A stretch of DNA of 64,000 bases from Macquaria australasica (GCA_005408345.1 SEMN01000035.1:1826501-1890500); one strand, 5' to 3'; positions 47,266-61,106 are shown, numbered from the stretch's first letter. A program made the numbers and translations. The notes: generated by a model not told the origin, from the letters alone.

Positions 47266-48739
47266 AGTGGACTCTATATATAATATGAGGCTGTAGCGCT
47301 CAGAGCAGCTTATGTTATTTTCAGCCACCATGCTGACCGTCCACCCTGCGCTGAGAAGAGCAAGAAGCGACCTCTTCTGTGTAGAACTACCACAACATAC
47401 ATAACTAACAGAGACTTTAGAAGAATGTGCATCTTCTCAGCTTAATTTGACTTGCTGACTCACCACTTTGATGAGCCTAATCACTTATTAGGGACAGGAA
47501 GGTGTGTCTCATTGACAGATCCGCCCACCTCTCAGGGATCAGCTGCACTGAGAAATGATGTCTGCATTTACTTGTGGCAGTTTAATCCTGCTGCGGCTGA
47601 GGAAAATGGCAACCTGCTGTTTTCAGAATAGAAAACAAATGACCTTCAGCACATGGAAACCGCTTCAGATCTAATGTTGTAAAGTACTTTAGTATTATTA
47701 ACATTTTTTGCAAAGTGTTATCTGCTTAACCAGCTGTCACTTATTCAGTGTTCAGATGTACTGTCACACACAGCGTAGGTGTCAGTTCATTGTTGATATT
47801 CCTTACAGTGCAGCTATAAAGCTACTGTAGCACAGGAGCACATTATGAGGAAGGTTATGAGGTGAAGATGGTATCTGACACTTGTTCCCCAGTAATCCTG
47901 TCTTCTGTCCTCTCTAGACCTGAGAAGGCAATCAATATTGTCTTTATGGAACTGCAGGTCCTTAATCCAGAGGGAGGATGGGGCAGGTCTGGCCCCTTGT
48001 TAATGCAGTTTTACTGGGATAAAAGGCGACCAGGGACCAGCCAGGACAATAAGCTGCGATGTTTACCCCCCCTACTAGCAAAATGAAACTTCAGGCATGG
48101 TAAGATCAAATACATCCCTTCACAGACCTGGTAGATATTAAGATATATTCATATTCAGATCTCGAGTAGTGCTGAGATTTTGTGTTATTAGTCCGGATCT
48201 GCCTTGGGTTGTGTCGGTATTGATCCTCATCTGTGACAACTCCATCTAACAAAAATGTAAAAAGTTAACAGCCAGGCTCAGCAGCAGCAGCAGGAAGATG
48301 CTGACTTTAGCAGATATTATTATTTGAAAGACAATTGCTGTGTACTAACAAGCTGAAAACTTTTTTTAGGGTAACGTACACCCAGTTGGTAAAACAAACA
48401 AACAAACAAACAAACAAAAAAAGAATTTAAAAAACACAACTGCCTAAAACATCTAAAGTAACACACATGCAGTTTCAGCACCTGCAAAGGAAAGCTCTCT
48501 AAATGTACACAATATAGAAACATTTAAGAATCTCATACCACAATGAGACTAAAAAACAAGTCAAAAAGAGTTTAATAAATCAAATTAATCAAGTTACTCA
48601 AATAACTGAACCTTAATAACATTTCCTTGAAAGTCCTCTTGAAATCCCTTTTGTAAGTAGAGGTATAAAGTGTTATTTGGCTTTGTGAACTATATGTGTT
48701 GTCTTTCAAGTAATTCAAAGGAACTACTGATTCATTTTT
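47266..48739. other. Spacer with a possible conserved element
   Basis: No gene is supported. 47920-48080 is less AT-rich than its surroundings and reads open on the plus strand, but it lacks an ATG-led gene structure. An (AAAC)n microsatellite lies at about 48391-48421. Confidence 0.35.
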
Positions 48740-49060
48740 ATACTTAAAGAAATTATTATATTTTGGGAAAATACACATTCGTTTTCTAGCGGAGAGTTAG
48801 ATGAAAAGATTGATACCACTCTCATATTTGTCCATTAAATAGGAAGCTACAGCCAGTTAGCTTAGCTTAGCATAAAGACTGGAAACAGAGGGAAACAGCT
48901 AGCCTGGCTCTGCCCAAAGGTTAAAAAAATGCACCTAACAGCACCATAAAGCTCACAAATTAACAAGTTGTATCTTGTTTGTTTGATTTGTACAAAAAAC
49001 TAAGTGTAAAAACAACAATTTGCCGTTTCACCTGACTATTTCTTGGCTGGGAGCAGTAAC
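48740..49060. mobile_element. One arm of the fold-back MITE family
   Basis: Contains gagttagatgaaaagattga, agcttagcttagcataaaga and ctagcctggctctgccc in the same order as the left arm of the element at 54868. The right arm is not recognisable. Confidence 0.65.
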
Positions 49061-51450
49061 TTCCTTGTCTCTCTTTGCTTTGCTTGTACTGTAACATCAC
49101 ACAGGTCTTCCCCAGAATCTGCACTCAGTTTACTGCTGGCGTAACTCCAATGAGGCCCAGATGCGGTAGGAGCTCAGATAAGATACTCGTCTATAAGGGG
49201 TTTTTAATTCTCGGGGGAAGTTTTATGATGCAGGGATTCAATGAGCCAACTGGGGACTGAACTCACAAACTGGGAGAGGGAATCAAACTCATAAATTGTC
49301 AATCCCAGGGCAGATGCTACAACTACAAGTTTAGTGAGCTGGATGAATCCTTGATATTGGAAGGGTTACTCAAGAAAAGAGCAGTGCAATTTTATACTGC
49401 AACAAAAGAGACAAAAAAAGCCTGCAGAAACAGGATTTTAAGCTTTTAGGATCAGTTTAGGATTCTTCTTTAAATTACCGACATTAACATAAAAACAAGT
49501 GAAGGGAATAAAGGAAATACTACTGGCTCCATTAAAGATAATAGGCCATTAAGACTCGATCGGTAAAATCAAGCATATTGAGCCAACAAACAAATTTAGA
49601 AAACTACTACAGCATAATGAGAGGTTTATAAAAAAAATGAACAAATAATGCAGTCTTAAAGGGAGACTGCAGTTTTCAGGTCAAGTTTTCTCACTAAGTT
49701 GTTCGAAAACATTTAGGAGCCCTGATCACAAATGCAAAAGTGTTATTTTTGTATTTACTCTAAAACTCCAGCAGGCAGGTTTCTCAAAAGCAGGATGTGA
49801 TGTTTACATACACAACACAAAACTGGGCTACTAGAGCACATGTAAATTCACTCAATGAGTTTTATAAGAATTTGTTCTGGATACAAGGTGTGGAAATAAT
49901 TTCAAAATGACATAAATAATAGCACATATGTTGTTTTTACACAAGTTGGATTTTTAACATTTTAAACAGGAGATTTTGACTTATAAATCATATAAAAGTT
50001 TTTAAAACATGCTGAATTCAGATAAAATAAACACACACACACTTGTATAAGAGAAGAAAACTGCTAGACAAGTAGTAAAGTAACTTTGAGATTAGTTTTT
50101 TAGTGGAGTCATAAAACAATAGGGGGGCTTTTCTTGATGTCCGGCATGACTGAAAGAGAGACAAGTGGAAAATCTAACATTCATTAGAGCTTATTACATT
50201 TCATTTCTGACACGTAAGCAGCTTTATCCATCCTAATTAATTTCACCTTCTGTACTGTACCACCTGAGATGGACAGCTGGTTGGTTTCATTTCCTTTCAA
50301 CATGACGTGATTCTCGCTTTGGGATTCAAGTTGTTCTTCTGTGTGCTTATCTCAGCTGTGGAGCGCTGCAGGAGTTGAACTTGTAATTTGTTGTCGGAGT
50401 CCTCATAGAAATGCCACATGATATAAACAAAATGAAAAGCAGGAGGGAAAACTGAAATATAAAGATGCAAAGAGAAGAATGGCAGCCAGTACGGGTTTGT
50501 TAGCATGTTTCATCCCTTTGTTTACTACTTTTACTGTTTCTGCTACAATTATTACAGTTATCATAAAAAACATTGCTAGTAAAGCTCTTGCTGCTGCCAC
50601 TACAACTTAATAAAACAATATAATGTAATGTATAATCCCCCCACTTAAAAACTGGTCCTTGGAAATACATTTTTCCTAATTTGGAGGACAAAATCTGCAC
50701 ATAATAGAAAGAGAAAGATGCATAAAAAATGAGACAAACAAAATCAGACAGACTTATTTGACCACATGCTTCCAAATGAGAGCAGTGTCCAGAGGGCAGA
50801 CAATTAAAACACATTATTGCCTCAACATCCCACACTGCTCAACGAGAGCACTGTTTTACTGCTGTAGGCTTCTTTAATGGTCCATCAGTGAATAACGTCT
50901 TCCACTGCCGTGTATCGCCACCTCCACACTGTGAGACGATGTGCTTCAGACGGAGGCCCGGGTCCCTCAGTCAGCATCACCCCACGGTGAGCTGTAATGA
51001 GCTGGTGTGTGTGTAATGAGAGCTAATGCTGCCACAGCTATTGAGCCGCTCTTGCCACCAGGCCATAATGCCACTCCTGCTGTGTTGTGTCAAACAGCCA
51101 CGTGCAAAACAGACTGGTGCCAGTGAGCTTGATGGCAGGCCTGCTGCAGTGTCTCCCCAGCAGCAGATGGATCACAGAAAGAGGGACAAAGGCCCCATGG
51201 AGTCTCTAATGACAGCATTTGGCTGCAGTTCAACTCACAACATGGGGCGGCTGAATTTATGTTGTAAATAACACCTTTGCTCTTTGTTGACCACATATTG
51301 TTAACATTGGGGCTGGGTGTCATTTTCAGTTCTGATACCGATACGCTACGTTATAATCAACCCCTTTTTTCATTTAACAAAATAAGCCAACACTGTCAAA
51401 TATTAAATGATAAGATTGGCATAAGGCTATACTTCATATAATCCCATGAA
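49061..51450. other. Spacer
   Basis: AT-rich sequence with a short (AC)n run near 50030-50041. The open frames here are short and unstructured. I see no gene. Confidence 0.35.
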
Positions 51451-51840
51451 AAGACCAAAAGCAACAATGAATTGAACCTGAAGTATTGCCTGTGAAGCCA
51501 AAGCCTGATATACGCTATTCCTCTGTGCCACAGACCTCCACTGTTGTCCAAAAACTATTAAAAACACATCAATGAGCTTCACTGTTGACAGATCCTTTAG
51601 AAGTACCAATACATTAATGTAAAAATAGTCCATCACAGGTAAGAGTCCTGCATTCAAAATCCTACTTCATTAAAAGTACAGAAGTATTATCAGTAAAAAA
51701 TACTTGAAGTATCAAAAGTGAAAGTACTTATTAGGCTACATAGAAAAATGTCCTCTGTGACTGAAAGATACAACATTGTTAGACTGTTAATACTGATGCG
51801 GCAATGTATAAGTAGCATTTTACTGTTGTAGGTGTTTGAG
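51451..51840. repeat. Dispersed repeat copy 1, containing a 334-bp near-identical duplicate
   Basis: 51507-51840 is repeated at 53350-53683 with only two mismatches in 334 bases. The family extends left to about 51451, because the third, older copy at 60171-60295 includes that part. The right half has the aagtac and acttgaag words of the 'tactcaagt' family. Confidence 0.85.
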
Positions 51841-53349
51841 CTGCTACTTTATACAGTTAGCTAGTTAGCTAGTTCAGTGGTTCCCAACCTAGGGGCCGGG
51901 CACTCTCCTAAGGGTCACAATATAAATCTGAGGGGTCATGAGATTAATGCAATACAAAAGAAGAAAAAACTAAGATCTGCTACTCAAATTTGTATTCATG
52001 TTTTTGGACTCTTTGTTTTTTTGTGAAATATTGGAGAGTTTTAATCAATTATTTAAGTTTAGAGGAGAAATGTCTCTTTGGTGGAACTGCTAACAACTCA
52101 TAGACATCTGAAATGTGACAGGTCAAGTCAGTCCTTGTTGCTGTGAATACTCACTAGATCGCCAAATGTGTATAAATCCGCAGCTGAAAATAGTCCCCAA
52201 CAAATCCACTATTTACTCCTGTTTGAGTGCCCATCTGTTTTAGGCAATGATTTGGCCATTTTTTAATAATAAATCTATATATCTGTGACCTGCTATTAAA
52301 GATTTATTCTCTTTAAAGGAACCAATGGGCTTGAAGCTGAGAGCCACAGGCAGGGTATGGAAGTCAGAAAGGGTGCATGCATCATTCTTTTTTTTGTCTT
52401 TTCATGGGATTTGCTGACAATAAGAAATTATATAGAATAACCCCTGACTCATCCTTTAAATGCTGTCTAAACACAAGTATCTGTACAAGAACTGTACCTG
52501 AATAGAACTGTCTTAAATTGGCCAAAAGTTTATTTAAAATCTGGAACTATTTTCAATCCTCCATATTATGGACACATTAAGGTTAGTACTAAAAAACACC
52601 CAGCATTAGTTAGTAGTATACCTGGACGTATTTCTGTGTGTTGGTGTGTTACAAGGTGCTCTGGGCATCTGACCAGGTTTCAGCTTCCTCCTTTAATGAA
52701 CAGATTTGTTCATTGTAAGAGAAGGCTTGGGCTGAATTCATTATTTAAGTTTCTGGCCACCTTAAAGAAGCCATCTAATGTGTTTGAAATGCTGAGGCAT
52801 GTTAAATGCCTTAAGTGTTTACGTGTGTGTTCAGCTGAACTGTGAGCCGGGAGGGCAGTTTGTCTCCTGGGCGGTGTATGTGTTGTCTGACAGGCACCCC
52901 CCGCTCCTCGCGGTGCTGGATAAAGATATTAGCTGGGCACTGTTGACACTGCATGCACACTTGTAATGGCCTCATAAATTCTGCTAGTGTGAAAGGGAAA
53001 AAGGGAGTGAAAAAGGAAGGAAAGGGACTGTGGGCTCATTGGCAGTCCACGCTCACTCTCTGCTGACTCAAAACCACCCAGCATGCTGCCTACCTGCAGT
53101 CAACAGATGCAGCAAATAGTCCTACAGGCAGAATTTGACATTCGTGTTTACATAACACTTCAGAGCTCTGGGGCTGCTTCATATTAGGTTCATATACAGT
53201 ACATTTAGTAAAGTAACTCCTTTTCAGGGCACGGATTCACAAAAAAGACTGAAGCTTTTACACACCCAGTGATTGCAATTCTTTGAATTAAATTTCTTTT
53301 AAATAAAAAATACCCCCAAACATTACATATGTAAGTGTAATTTTATGGA
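51841..53349. other. Spacer between the two 334-bp copies
   Basis: AT-rich sequence without a supported gene. 52324-52370 (aatgggcttgaagctgagag onward) is similar to 58621-58668, so another minor dispersed repeat is present. Confidence 0.4.
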
Positions 53350-53683
53350 GATATACGCTATTCCTCTGTGCCACAGACCTCCACTGTTGTCCAAAAACTA
53401 TTAAAAACACATCAATGAGCTTCACTGTTGACAGATCCTTTAGAAGTACCAATACATTAATGTAAAAATAGTCCATCACAGGTAAGAGCCCTGCATTCAA
53501 AATCCTACTTCATTAAAAGTACAGAAGTATTATCAGTAAAAAATACTTGAAGTATCAAAAGTGAAAGTACTTATTAGGCTACATAGAAAAATGTCCTCTG
53601 TGACTGATAGATACAACATTGTTAGACTGTTAATACTGATGCGGCAATGTATAAGTAGCATTTTACTGTTGTAGGTGTTTGAG
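53350..53683. repeat. Dispersed repeat copy 2 (334 bp)
   Basis: Same length as 51507-51840, same orientation, two substitutions, and abrupt loss of similarity at both borders. The short frames it contains are copies of those in copy 1 and are not genes. Confidence 0.9.
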
Positions 53684-54867
53684 ATTTTATAGACAAGGTG
53701 ACATGTTACCCTAAGTAATATCATACAAATCATGTGACATTGTCACACCCTCCTCGACTGTATGAAGGTGGAAATACAATCTTTCAGAAAAAGGTGTTAA
53801 GCATCATACGACATGTTGTCTGTTGTGTTGAAAATGCCAAATTGTACAAACATTTTTTAAAGCAGCTATCCACAAATAGACAAATCAGCATTCGCTACAG
53901 CACTTGCTATTAGAAATTGAAACTGTAGTGATTTTAACAAAGTCAAAAAATTATTATTTTGTGAGCACAGAAAAAAAAAAAACTACAGCACCCATGGGGA
54001 ATTTAGCAGCATGGCAGCGCGGTACGTCATTGTAACTTGGTTTAATCCATATCCATAAAACTCACCAACAGTCTCCTCTGAAGTAAATTTTCTAACCTTT
54101 TAGCTGTAATTTTGCCTGTCACATAAAGTGAGCAACACCACATACTGATGAGTAACACTATGTTTGGGAGCTGGATTTTTTATCATTAGCATTATTATAA
54201 ATGTCAATAGGATTTTGGTTGAGGTTTTATTACTTCTGGGTTAGGGTTACTCTTACATGTGTTAAATATCAGTGGATCCCCTGGTTTAATCTCTAGTTCA
54301 AATTACAACTAGCTCTATCTATGAAGTTCAAACCACTGAATACTGTTTTTACATCTTCATCAATCAATAAAATATTGTTTGGGTAGATTTGGAGTCTTGT
54401 GAGGAAGAGTTTAAAAATGTGCTCAGTGTTGTCAGATCAGGTCATTGAGGTAAATTTGATGATGAAATGTGACTGTCAGTGACTTTGCCTAGATTAGATG
54501 CTTTAAAGGGAGGAGGCAATGTGTCTTGGCAGCACCGATGTCACTCTTGCTTGCTCCAGTATCACATAGCCAGTATTGATTGTTAGATCCAGGGGCTGTT
54601 AAGGGGCTACTTGCATCTCAATGTGTCCTTCAGTAGAAGATTAATGTTGCCTTTAAAAACACAGACTATATCCCCCCTGCATTTCTCTCCATTATTAATG
54701 AAACTGAAATGGCAGTTTGCCAAATCAATGTAAACATCTGATTTCAAACACACTGCAGCTCTGCCACAAACACCGACATTTACAAAATCAAGCACAAAAA
54801 AGTGACAGTAGGAAACATATTTATGTAAACAAAAGAGCTTCAGGAAATGTATGTGTAAATGTAATCA
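53684..54867. other. Spacer
   Basis: AT-rich unique-looking sequence. I see no gene or RNA. Confidence 0.35.
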
Positions 54868-55590
54868 TTAAAGGAATAGTCTGACATTTTGGGAAATACG
54901 TTTATTCGTCAGAAGATCGATATCACTCTTGTGTCTGTACAGTAAATATGAAGCCACAGCCAGTAGACAGTTAGTTTAGCTTAGCACAAAGACTGGAAAC
55001 AGAGGGAAACATTTAGCCTGGCTCTGTCCGAAGGTAAAACAATCCACCTACCAGCACCTCTAACGCTCACTAACTAACAGCTTATATCTCGTATGTTTAA
55101 TCTGTGTAAAAACGACAATTTGCTGTTTTATGGGGATTATGTGCCAGACTATTTCTTGGCCAGGAACAGTTGCCAGGCAACCAGCAGAGACTCCAGGGAG
55201 TTACTGCTCCCTGCCTGGTAATAGCCTGGCACGTAACCGCCCTGACATCGCAACATGACGTTTTTCACACTTCAGTTTTTGTACATATACTGCTCCCTGC
55301 CTGGTAATAGCCTGGCACGTAACCGCCCTGACATCGCAACATGACGTTTTTCACACTTCAGTTTTTGTACATATAAAGCTCTTTTGCACCTTTAAAGCTT
55401 TAGAGCTTTTAGGTAGGCAGATTTTGTTGCCTTGAGACACAGCTAAGGCTACCTGTTTCCATCTTTATGCTAAGGTAACCGGCTGCGGGATTTAGCTTCA
55501 TATTAACTGTACAGACATGAGAGTGGTACCGATCTTTTCATCTAACTCTCAGCAAGAAAGCAAATAAGTGTCGAACTATTCCTTTAAATT
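54868..55590. mobile_element. Full-length fold-back MITE, about 720 bp
   Basis: The left end is aaaggaatagtctgacattt. The right end, cgaactattcctttaa, is its approximate complement, and the arms stay complementary inward (agcttagcacaaagactgg against ccatctttatgctaagg). The centre holds an exact 86-bp tandem duplication at 55203-55374. Confidence 0.85.
55203..55374. repeat. Perfect 86-bp tandem duplication
   Basis: 55203-55288 and 55289-55374 are identical, each starting actgctccctgcctggtaat. They lie in the loop of the fold-back MITE. Confidence 0.95.
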
Positions 55591-56869
55591 ATCTTAATGA
55601 TAATCAAAGCACTACTGGTTTATTCCATATCAGCCACTTCTCTGATGGATCAAATAGTAGTTTTATCTTGTTACAGTAAGTGATAAAGTCAGATAAATTA
55701 ATGTGCTAAAGCATAATTATGTGCTATTATAGATAGAACAAGTGACTTCCTGATCTTTGCCGAAAGAATTTATAGACATTATCCTGAAAAGGGATGTAAA
55801 ACTCACTTTATTACAGTAATATGAAGTGTCGGGTTCAGTTGTGTCGCAGGTTTGCAGGACATAGGAATGCGAAGGTCTTGTCCACTGCATACAAATACAC
55901 ACACTGACACATTATTGAAGACACACATGACAGAGGGTCAGTTCAGGTTAATCCAGTGTGGTTTTACGGAGATGTGTGATCTGTGCTCACATAGATATGG
56001 TCATTAGACTTATTGCTTCCCATGACAACAACCTGATAGATGTATTGTTCAGTTTCAGTGAATAGCTGTCACTTAAATCAACAGTGATGAATTTACTGAG
56101 GGTCAAAGCCAATGAATAAATCTCAGCAATTGTTTTAATGGGCATTATGCCATTGAATTCCTTCAGCATATAAACATTAAAACCAGTGTACTAATACTGA
56201 ACGTACAGGTATGTTTACTGACAATGTGTTAAAGAGAATATGAAGCATTGCTAATAAGGATTAAACTATAACACAGACACCATTGTCTCATAGTTAAAAT
56301 ATTTCCTTAAATCACAAATGGCTTAATAACATTGTCCTTTGTTTATTGTAGTGAGTCAAAGCTGCACTGACTTTCCTCAGAAGTTTCAAGTGAAACCCTC
56401 AAACATGACCTCACTTGATGTTTTATGATATTTTTCCATGTTTAGTCAATTTCCTTTTATAATATTTGTTTGATAATGAATGTTCTCTGACCGCATGGCT
56501 TATTAAGCTAGCCTACTGTGCAGTGATTGGGTGTGTGGTGAAAGTAACGCAAGATCTTTATGTAGACATTTTTATTATTGTGTTTAGGGACAGGAGTTTA
56601 ATATAAATGTTTATGCTGAGGTGATATTGGATATTTTAATGTGCTACAATGTGTGAGTTCAAACTGTTTCATCTAGAGGACTCCTTTGCTTAATTCCTTT
56701 TACTTATTATTTATTGTTGATAGTTTTACCTACAATTCAGAATTTCTGTATTGTTTATATTTCAGATAACACACCTACAAGCGCTAGACGCAGTTTGCAA
56801 ATGTACTTCCCTGCCTCTGTGTCAACTGCTTTATCAGAGTCCCACTGTGGATGGTGTTCACATCCAGAT
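55591..56869. other. Spacer
   Basis: AT-rich sequence with no supported gene, repeat or RNA. Confidence 0.35.
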
Positions 56870-57370
56870 TAAAGGGGAACTCCAGTCTGTTTACAGGTGT
56901 TGGGGAGTTCTACTGCATATGTGAGAAAAGTTGTTTAAAGCCTTTTGGGGCTCCAGATGGAGCTGCGTGAAATCTGAAAAATCACCTCAAGTGATGTCAC
57001 TTGAGTCAGCGTCGGTTGGGGCTGAAGACTACAAGATTGAAAATGAAAAAAATCTGGGGGTGTGGAGTCAGAAAGAAGCGAGCTCACCAGACCTCTGTAG
57101 CCCGCTCCTCATCTCTGCTCGATGCTAGCTGCTCAAGGCTACATTAGCCGCTACTAGCATAACACACCAGAATATCTGGCCAAACTGTCAGCGCTCGATA
57201 TGCATTGTGGGTAATGTAGGCGCCAGGATTTGACAAGGAAGAAGAATACGTGAAATAGAAAAGATGATATCTCTGGTTCTGCTTCATCAATTTTGATCCT
57301 TTTTTAAAAAGAAACTGTCATAGGACAAAGACAATGCCATAGGAGTGCAATGCTAAATTGTACTATTTTA
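56870..57370 (-). repeat. About 500-bp dispersed repeat, copy B
   Basis: Reverse-oriented relative of 14721-15215. It starts aaggggaactccagtctgtt and contains tgcattgtgggtaatgtagg and cctcaagtgatgtcacttga. It is clearly diverged from copy A but alignable along most of its length. Confidence 0.75.
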
Positions 57371-60170
57371 GGTTTATTGTCCAAATAAAGCTCCTATCAA
57401 GGTAAATAGCATTCATACACAGGCTTGTGCAAAGAATGAAACACATTAAGACAAGAAAAATGCCTACAAACATGATATTATAATAGATAATGTGTGAAAA
57501 TTAAACATTTTCACATGTTCTGTACTGAAACATACATTATACATATACATACATACATTTTATTTTTACTGCTTTCCTTTGTCAGAACTTATCCCATTGT
57601 AAACTTGTCAGAAAGTTCTCACAGAAGAACAACAACAACCCTCCAGCTGTGTTTTCTTCCTCGTCATGATGAGAAACTAAAATTAGACAGCCATGACACA
57701 AGACTTTGTTCCTGCGTCCTATTCGTTCAAAAACAGTTTACAGGATTCAAAAACAACCCAAGTCAATAATACTTTCCAAGGATACACAAATGTGCATCTG
57801 TGTTTTTTTCTGTTTTCTGTTTGCTTATGTGTTTTGTGAAAGTAGGAATCGGTGTAACTTGAACTTACAGTAAAAGCCACTTAGCTCCTTTTTTTACTTT
57901 CAGTTTGTCCTTATTAAAACCAAAAGATGTGTCTAATGGGTCCTTTAGTGTTTTGAGAAAGTAATTTGAATATGCATGACAGATTAAAAGGCTTATTATA
58001 CTGACATGTTTTAAGCCACATTACTGAAAACATCCCTGCATTTAAAAAAACAAATTTGCAGTGAATTTGAAATACCTCACATCATTTATTAAGGTGAATA
58101 TTAAATAAATAAACTGGGAATTATAATAGACTTCAGAAGTTCTCGTATTTATGGACCCTAATTCCTCTGATATAATAGTGAAATAAAGTGATTAAAAGGA
58201 AACCAAGAATGAGTCAGAAAATTACAGTTCGGTGCTTCCTGTCAACTGGAAACACATAAAGTGAAGTAGGACAATGGGGCCCAGGTTGAAAATAACTGGA
58301 ATTATCCTTTAAGTTTGGTGACTACGCCCTCCATGCTCTAGTTTTGCTGAAAGACTTGAAAACAGTCACAGGAAGGAGTATATCAAGATGGAGTTCCTTT
58401 TTTAAGCCCCAGCCTTATTGTTTCACCTCAGAGCAGGAGAGAGGAGGAGATGCACTCTTTCCTCGCCTGACGCAAACAGGAGACACACGGACAGAGACAG
58501 ACCTCAGGGTTCAGACTGCGCATGGCTTGAATTGAATTTAGGAAATTGCTGAGCCTCTATTGAAAATGAAAGTATGTATTTGTGATACATTTGTAAAGAT
58601 TTGCGTCCTCAAAAAGAACGAATGGGCTTCAGGCTGAGAGCCACAGACAGGCTGGGGTGGTCAGAAAGTATTGATGGAGAAACGAACACACTGTATGTTC
58701 TGGTCTTTACAGTAGATTTCATGACAATATCAACATATCGCCCGCCTTATTCTTTAACTGTTTTTGTTGTGTGTGTATGTGTGTGTGTGTATGTGGTAGT
58801 GGGGACACCCCCTCATCCCAAAACATGTTTTCATATCTTTCACGTTTGTCAGAAGATCTGCCATCATTCTCTCGTGCTGCAGACTGCAGAGCCCACCTTC
58901 CTCCCCTTTATTGACTCAATATGAAAACACCATTATTGCACCAACAAAACGGTGGTCAAAGGTGCAGCCACATAATGTTTTTCAATGAGCCAAACACTCT
59001 GTTAGTGACAATGCTGTTTATAGTCTCACGAGCAGCACACTGAAAGAAGTATTCTGGTGCCTTAAAGTTTAAACTAATTAGTAAGAGTTGTGTGTTTAGC
59101 ATTGTCTCAGGTTTTGCATTGGGTCATGTAGGACAGACAGAGACAGTGTGAACCATTTATTAATACAGTAAAGTATCAGGGAGCCCATCACAGGCAATCA
59201 ACTGCCTGTAGGTATGGACTAATGTGCCTAGATTTCCTCATGTAGCAGTGGATTGATTTTTGACCTTAAAGTGTGATGAAGAATATAAGGAGAGACACAG
59301 AAAGCCTCTGTATGGTGCCTGGGAAAGCTTCAGTTCCTCAGGAAGACTCGTGCTTCACTGTGATGTTTGGCCAGGATTTGCCTCTCTTAGAGCAATTTAT
59401 AACGTCCTGTATGAGGCAGTGGGATTACATCTAATCACGCTCATGTTTCATGGCCTGAAAAAGGGTAATTTTTAGGTGTGAGGTCAGTCCATTTACCAAT
59501 GCGAATGGCACCTAATGGAAAATTGAGTCATGTGTTGCTGTGTGCTGGGTTTGGAGTCAAAACAGCCAGGTCCTGACTCCCCTTTTTGCTTCCTACTGCT
59601 GCACTGATCCCCCTCAGAGCCACTCCCCATTTTTATGCTCCTGTTTGTTGCTACTGAATCTGTGATGCACAGCACAGATATTTTTAGTGTAATAAATCTT
59701 CACCAGCTGACCACAATTCAAGAGTAAAAATAGCTTCCTTTACTTCACCCCCAGTGAGTCACAATTCATTCACTGAGGGGTTAAATGTGAGCATGATGTC
59801 CATAAACTGCGAAGGATGTGAAGTTGGGCTGTGCAGGAAACAGGGAGAGCAGTTTCCTGTTATGTAGAAAAGAACCTGTTGTAAACCAATCAAACGGTCA
59901 GAAACAAGGCTGGTTTATCAATGATCAAGATCACAGACACTTTATGTTTTAAATGAGACCTGATCAGTAATACCGAGAAATATGATAATATTATCCAGAA
60001 ACAACTGGGATCTGAAGACGTATTGTTTTCACCTAATCACAACTTAATCTAAACTGATGTACTGCAGAAAATTAACCAAAAGTACAGAAATTGTGGAAAA
60101 CATGAAGGGAAGCTTTTATTTAATGGATGTTTTGTGTCTTTTAAGCTATATATATAATATATATATTAAT
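57371..60170. other. Spacer
   Basis: AT-rich sequence with a (TG)n-like run near 58768-58795 and the minor repeat at 58621-58668. No gene is supported. Confidence 0.35.
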
Positions 60171-60295
60171 AAGACCAAAACCAACAATAAATTGATCCTA
60201 ATAAGTATTGTTGGTGTAGCAAAAGCCTAATACATCTTGTTCCTCTGTGCCATAAACCTCCAATGTTGTCTGAAAACTATTAAAAACACATCAGT
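60171..60295. repeat. Older copy of the 51451 repeat family
   Basis: Starts aagaccaaaaccaacaataa and contains cctctgtgccataaacctcc and aactattaaaaacacatcag. It is diverged from copies 1 and 2 by many substitutions. Confidence 0.75.
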
Positions 60296-61106
60296 GTTGC
60301 ACTGATAAATTCAACACTGATGTGTTTATTGCACTAATAAATGTTGTTAATTCATTAATAAATGCTCACGAGCTTCTTCTCACTTTCTAATGTGCCACTG
60401 CGTGTGCAAATATAAATGTTAATAAGTCATTAATAAATTATTTTTAATCCATCAAGCCTGCATTTATAAATGTTGGTATAGGCCTACTCTTCACAACACT
60501 TTTCTACAACCTCGCAACCCAAAAGTTGTTCTTATTAAAGTCTTATGACCGATCTTTAATTCATTAATAAAATATGTATCTATCAATAATAAAGCAATTA
60601 TTTAGAACTTATAAACCCTTTATTAAAAAAAGTGGTATCATTATTTCTATTATTTTCTATTAGCCTACCAAAAGTAGTTGTTTTTACGTGTAGTTTGGTG
60701 TATAATCAAGAAAAGTTGACAGGCTTTATTATAAATTTGGGATAATGTCTTAAATACAGTATGTGTGTATTTTTAAAGCATGCACATCACATCCTTTGCA
60801 GCCAAAACATTTTGCTGTAATGACTAGCGGCTTATATCAAAACACCAATCAGCGTGTAAATTCAATCTTAGGCTGATGTTAACATTTTCAACACTTGACT
60901 GGACCTGCTGCTGCTGTAAGAGGGATCCCGGAGTGAGCGGCTCGATCTTTCTCTCCATTTGGTTTCCAGTCGCGTCCTGCGCGCTGTAGGACGCACAGCC
61001 GATCAGCTGAGCAGCGTTTGTCTCTCAGAGGCAGATAGACGGAGCTGTGTTCAGACTTACTCACTCTCTGTTTGGACAGCTCAGCTGAGTTTGGCTCCGT
61101 TTGTAC
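60296..61106. other. fgd5 upstream region
   Basis: An AT-rich part with many taataaat words (60300-60640) gives way to GC-richer sequence from about 60900, which probably holds the fgd5 promoter and 5' UTR. No TATA box is seen. Confidence 0.4.

Noticed and set aside
51427..51657. 76-codon minus-strand frame also found at 53288-53500
   Set aside because: The shared part comes from the 334-bp duplicated repeat, and the two frames differ as soon as the repeat ends.
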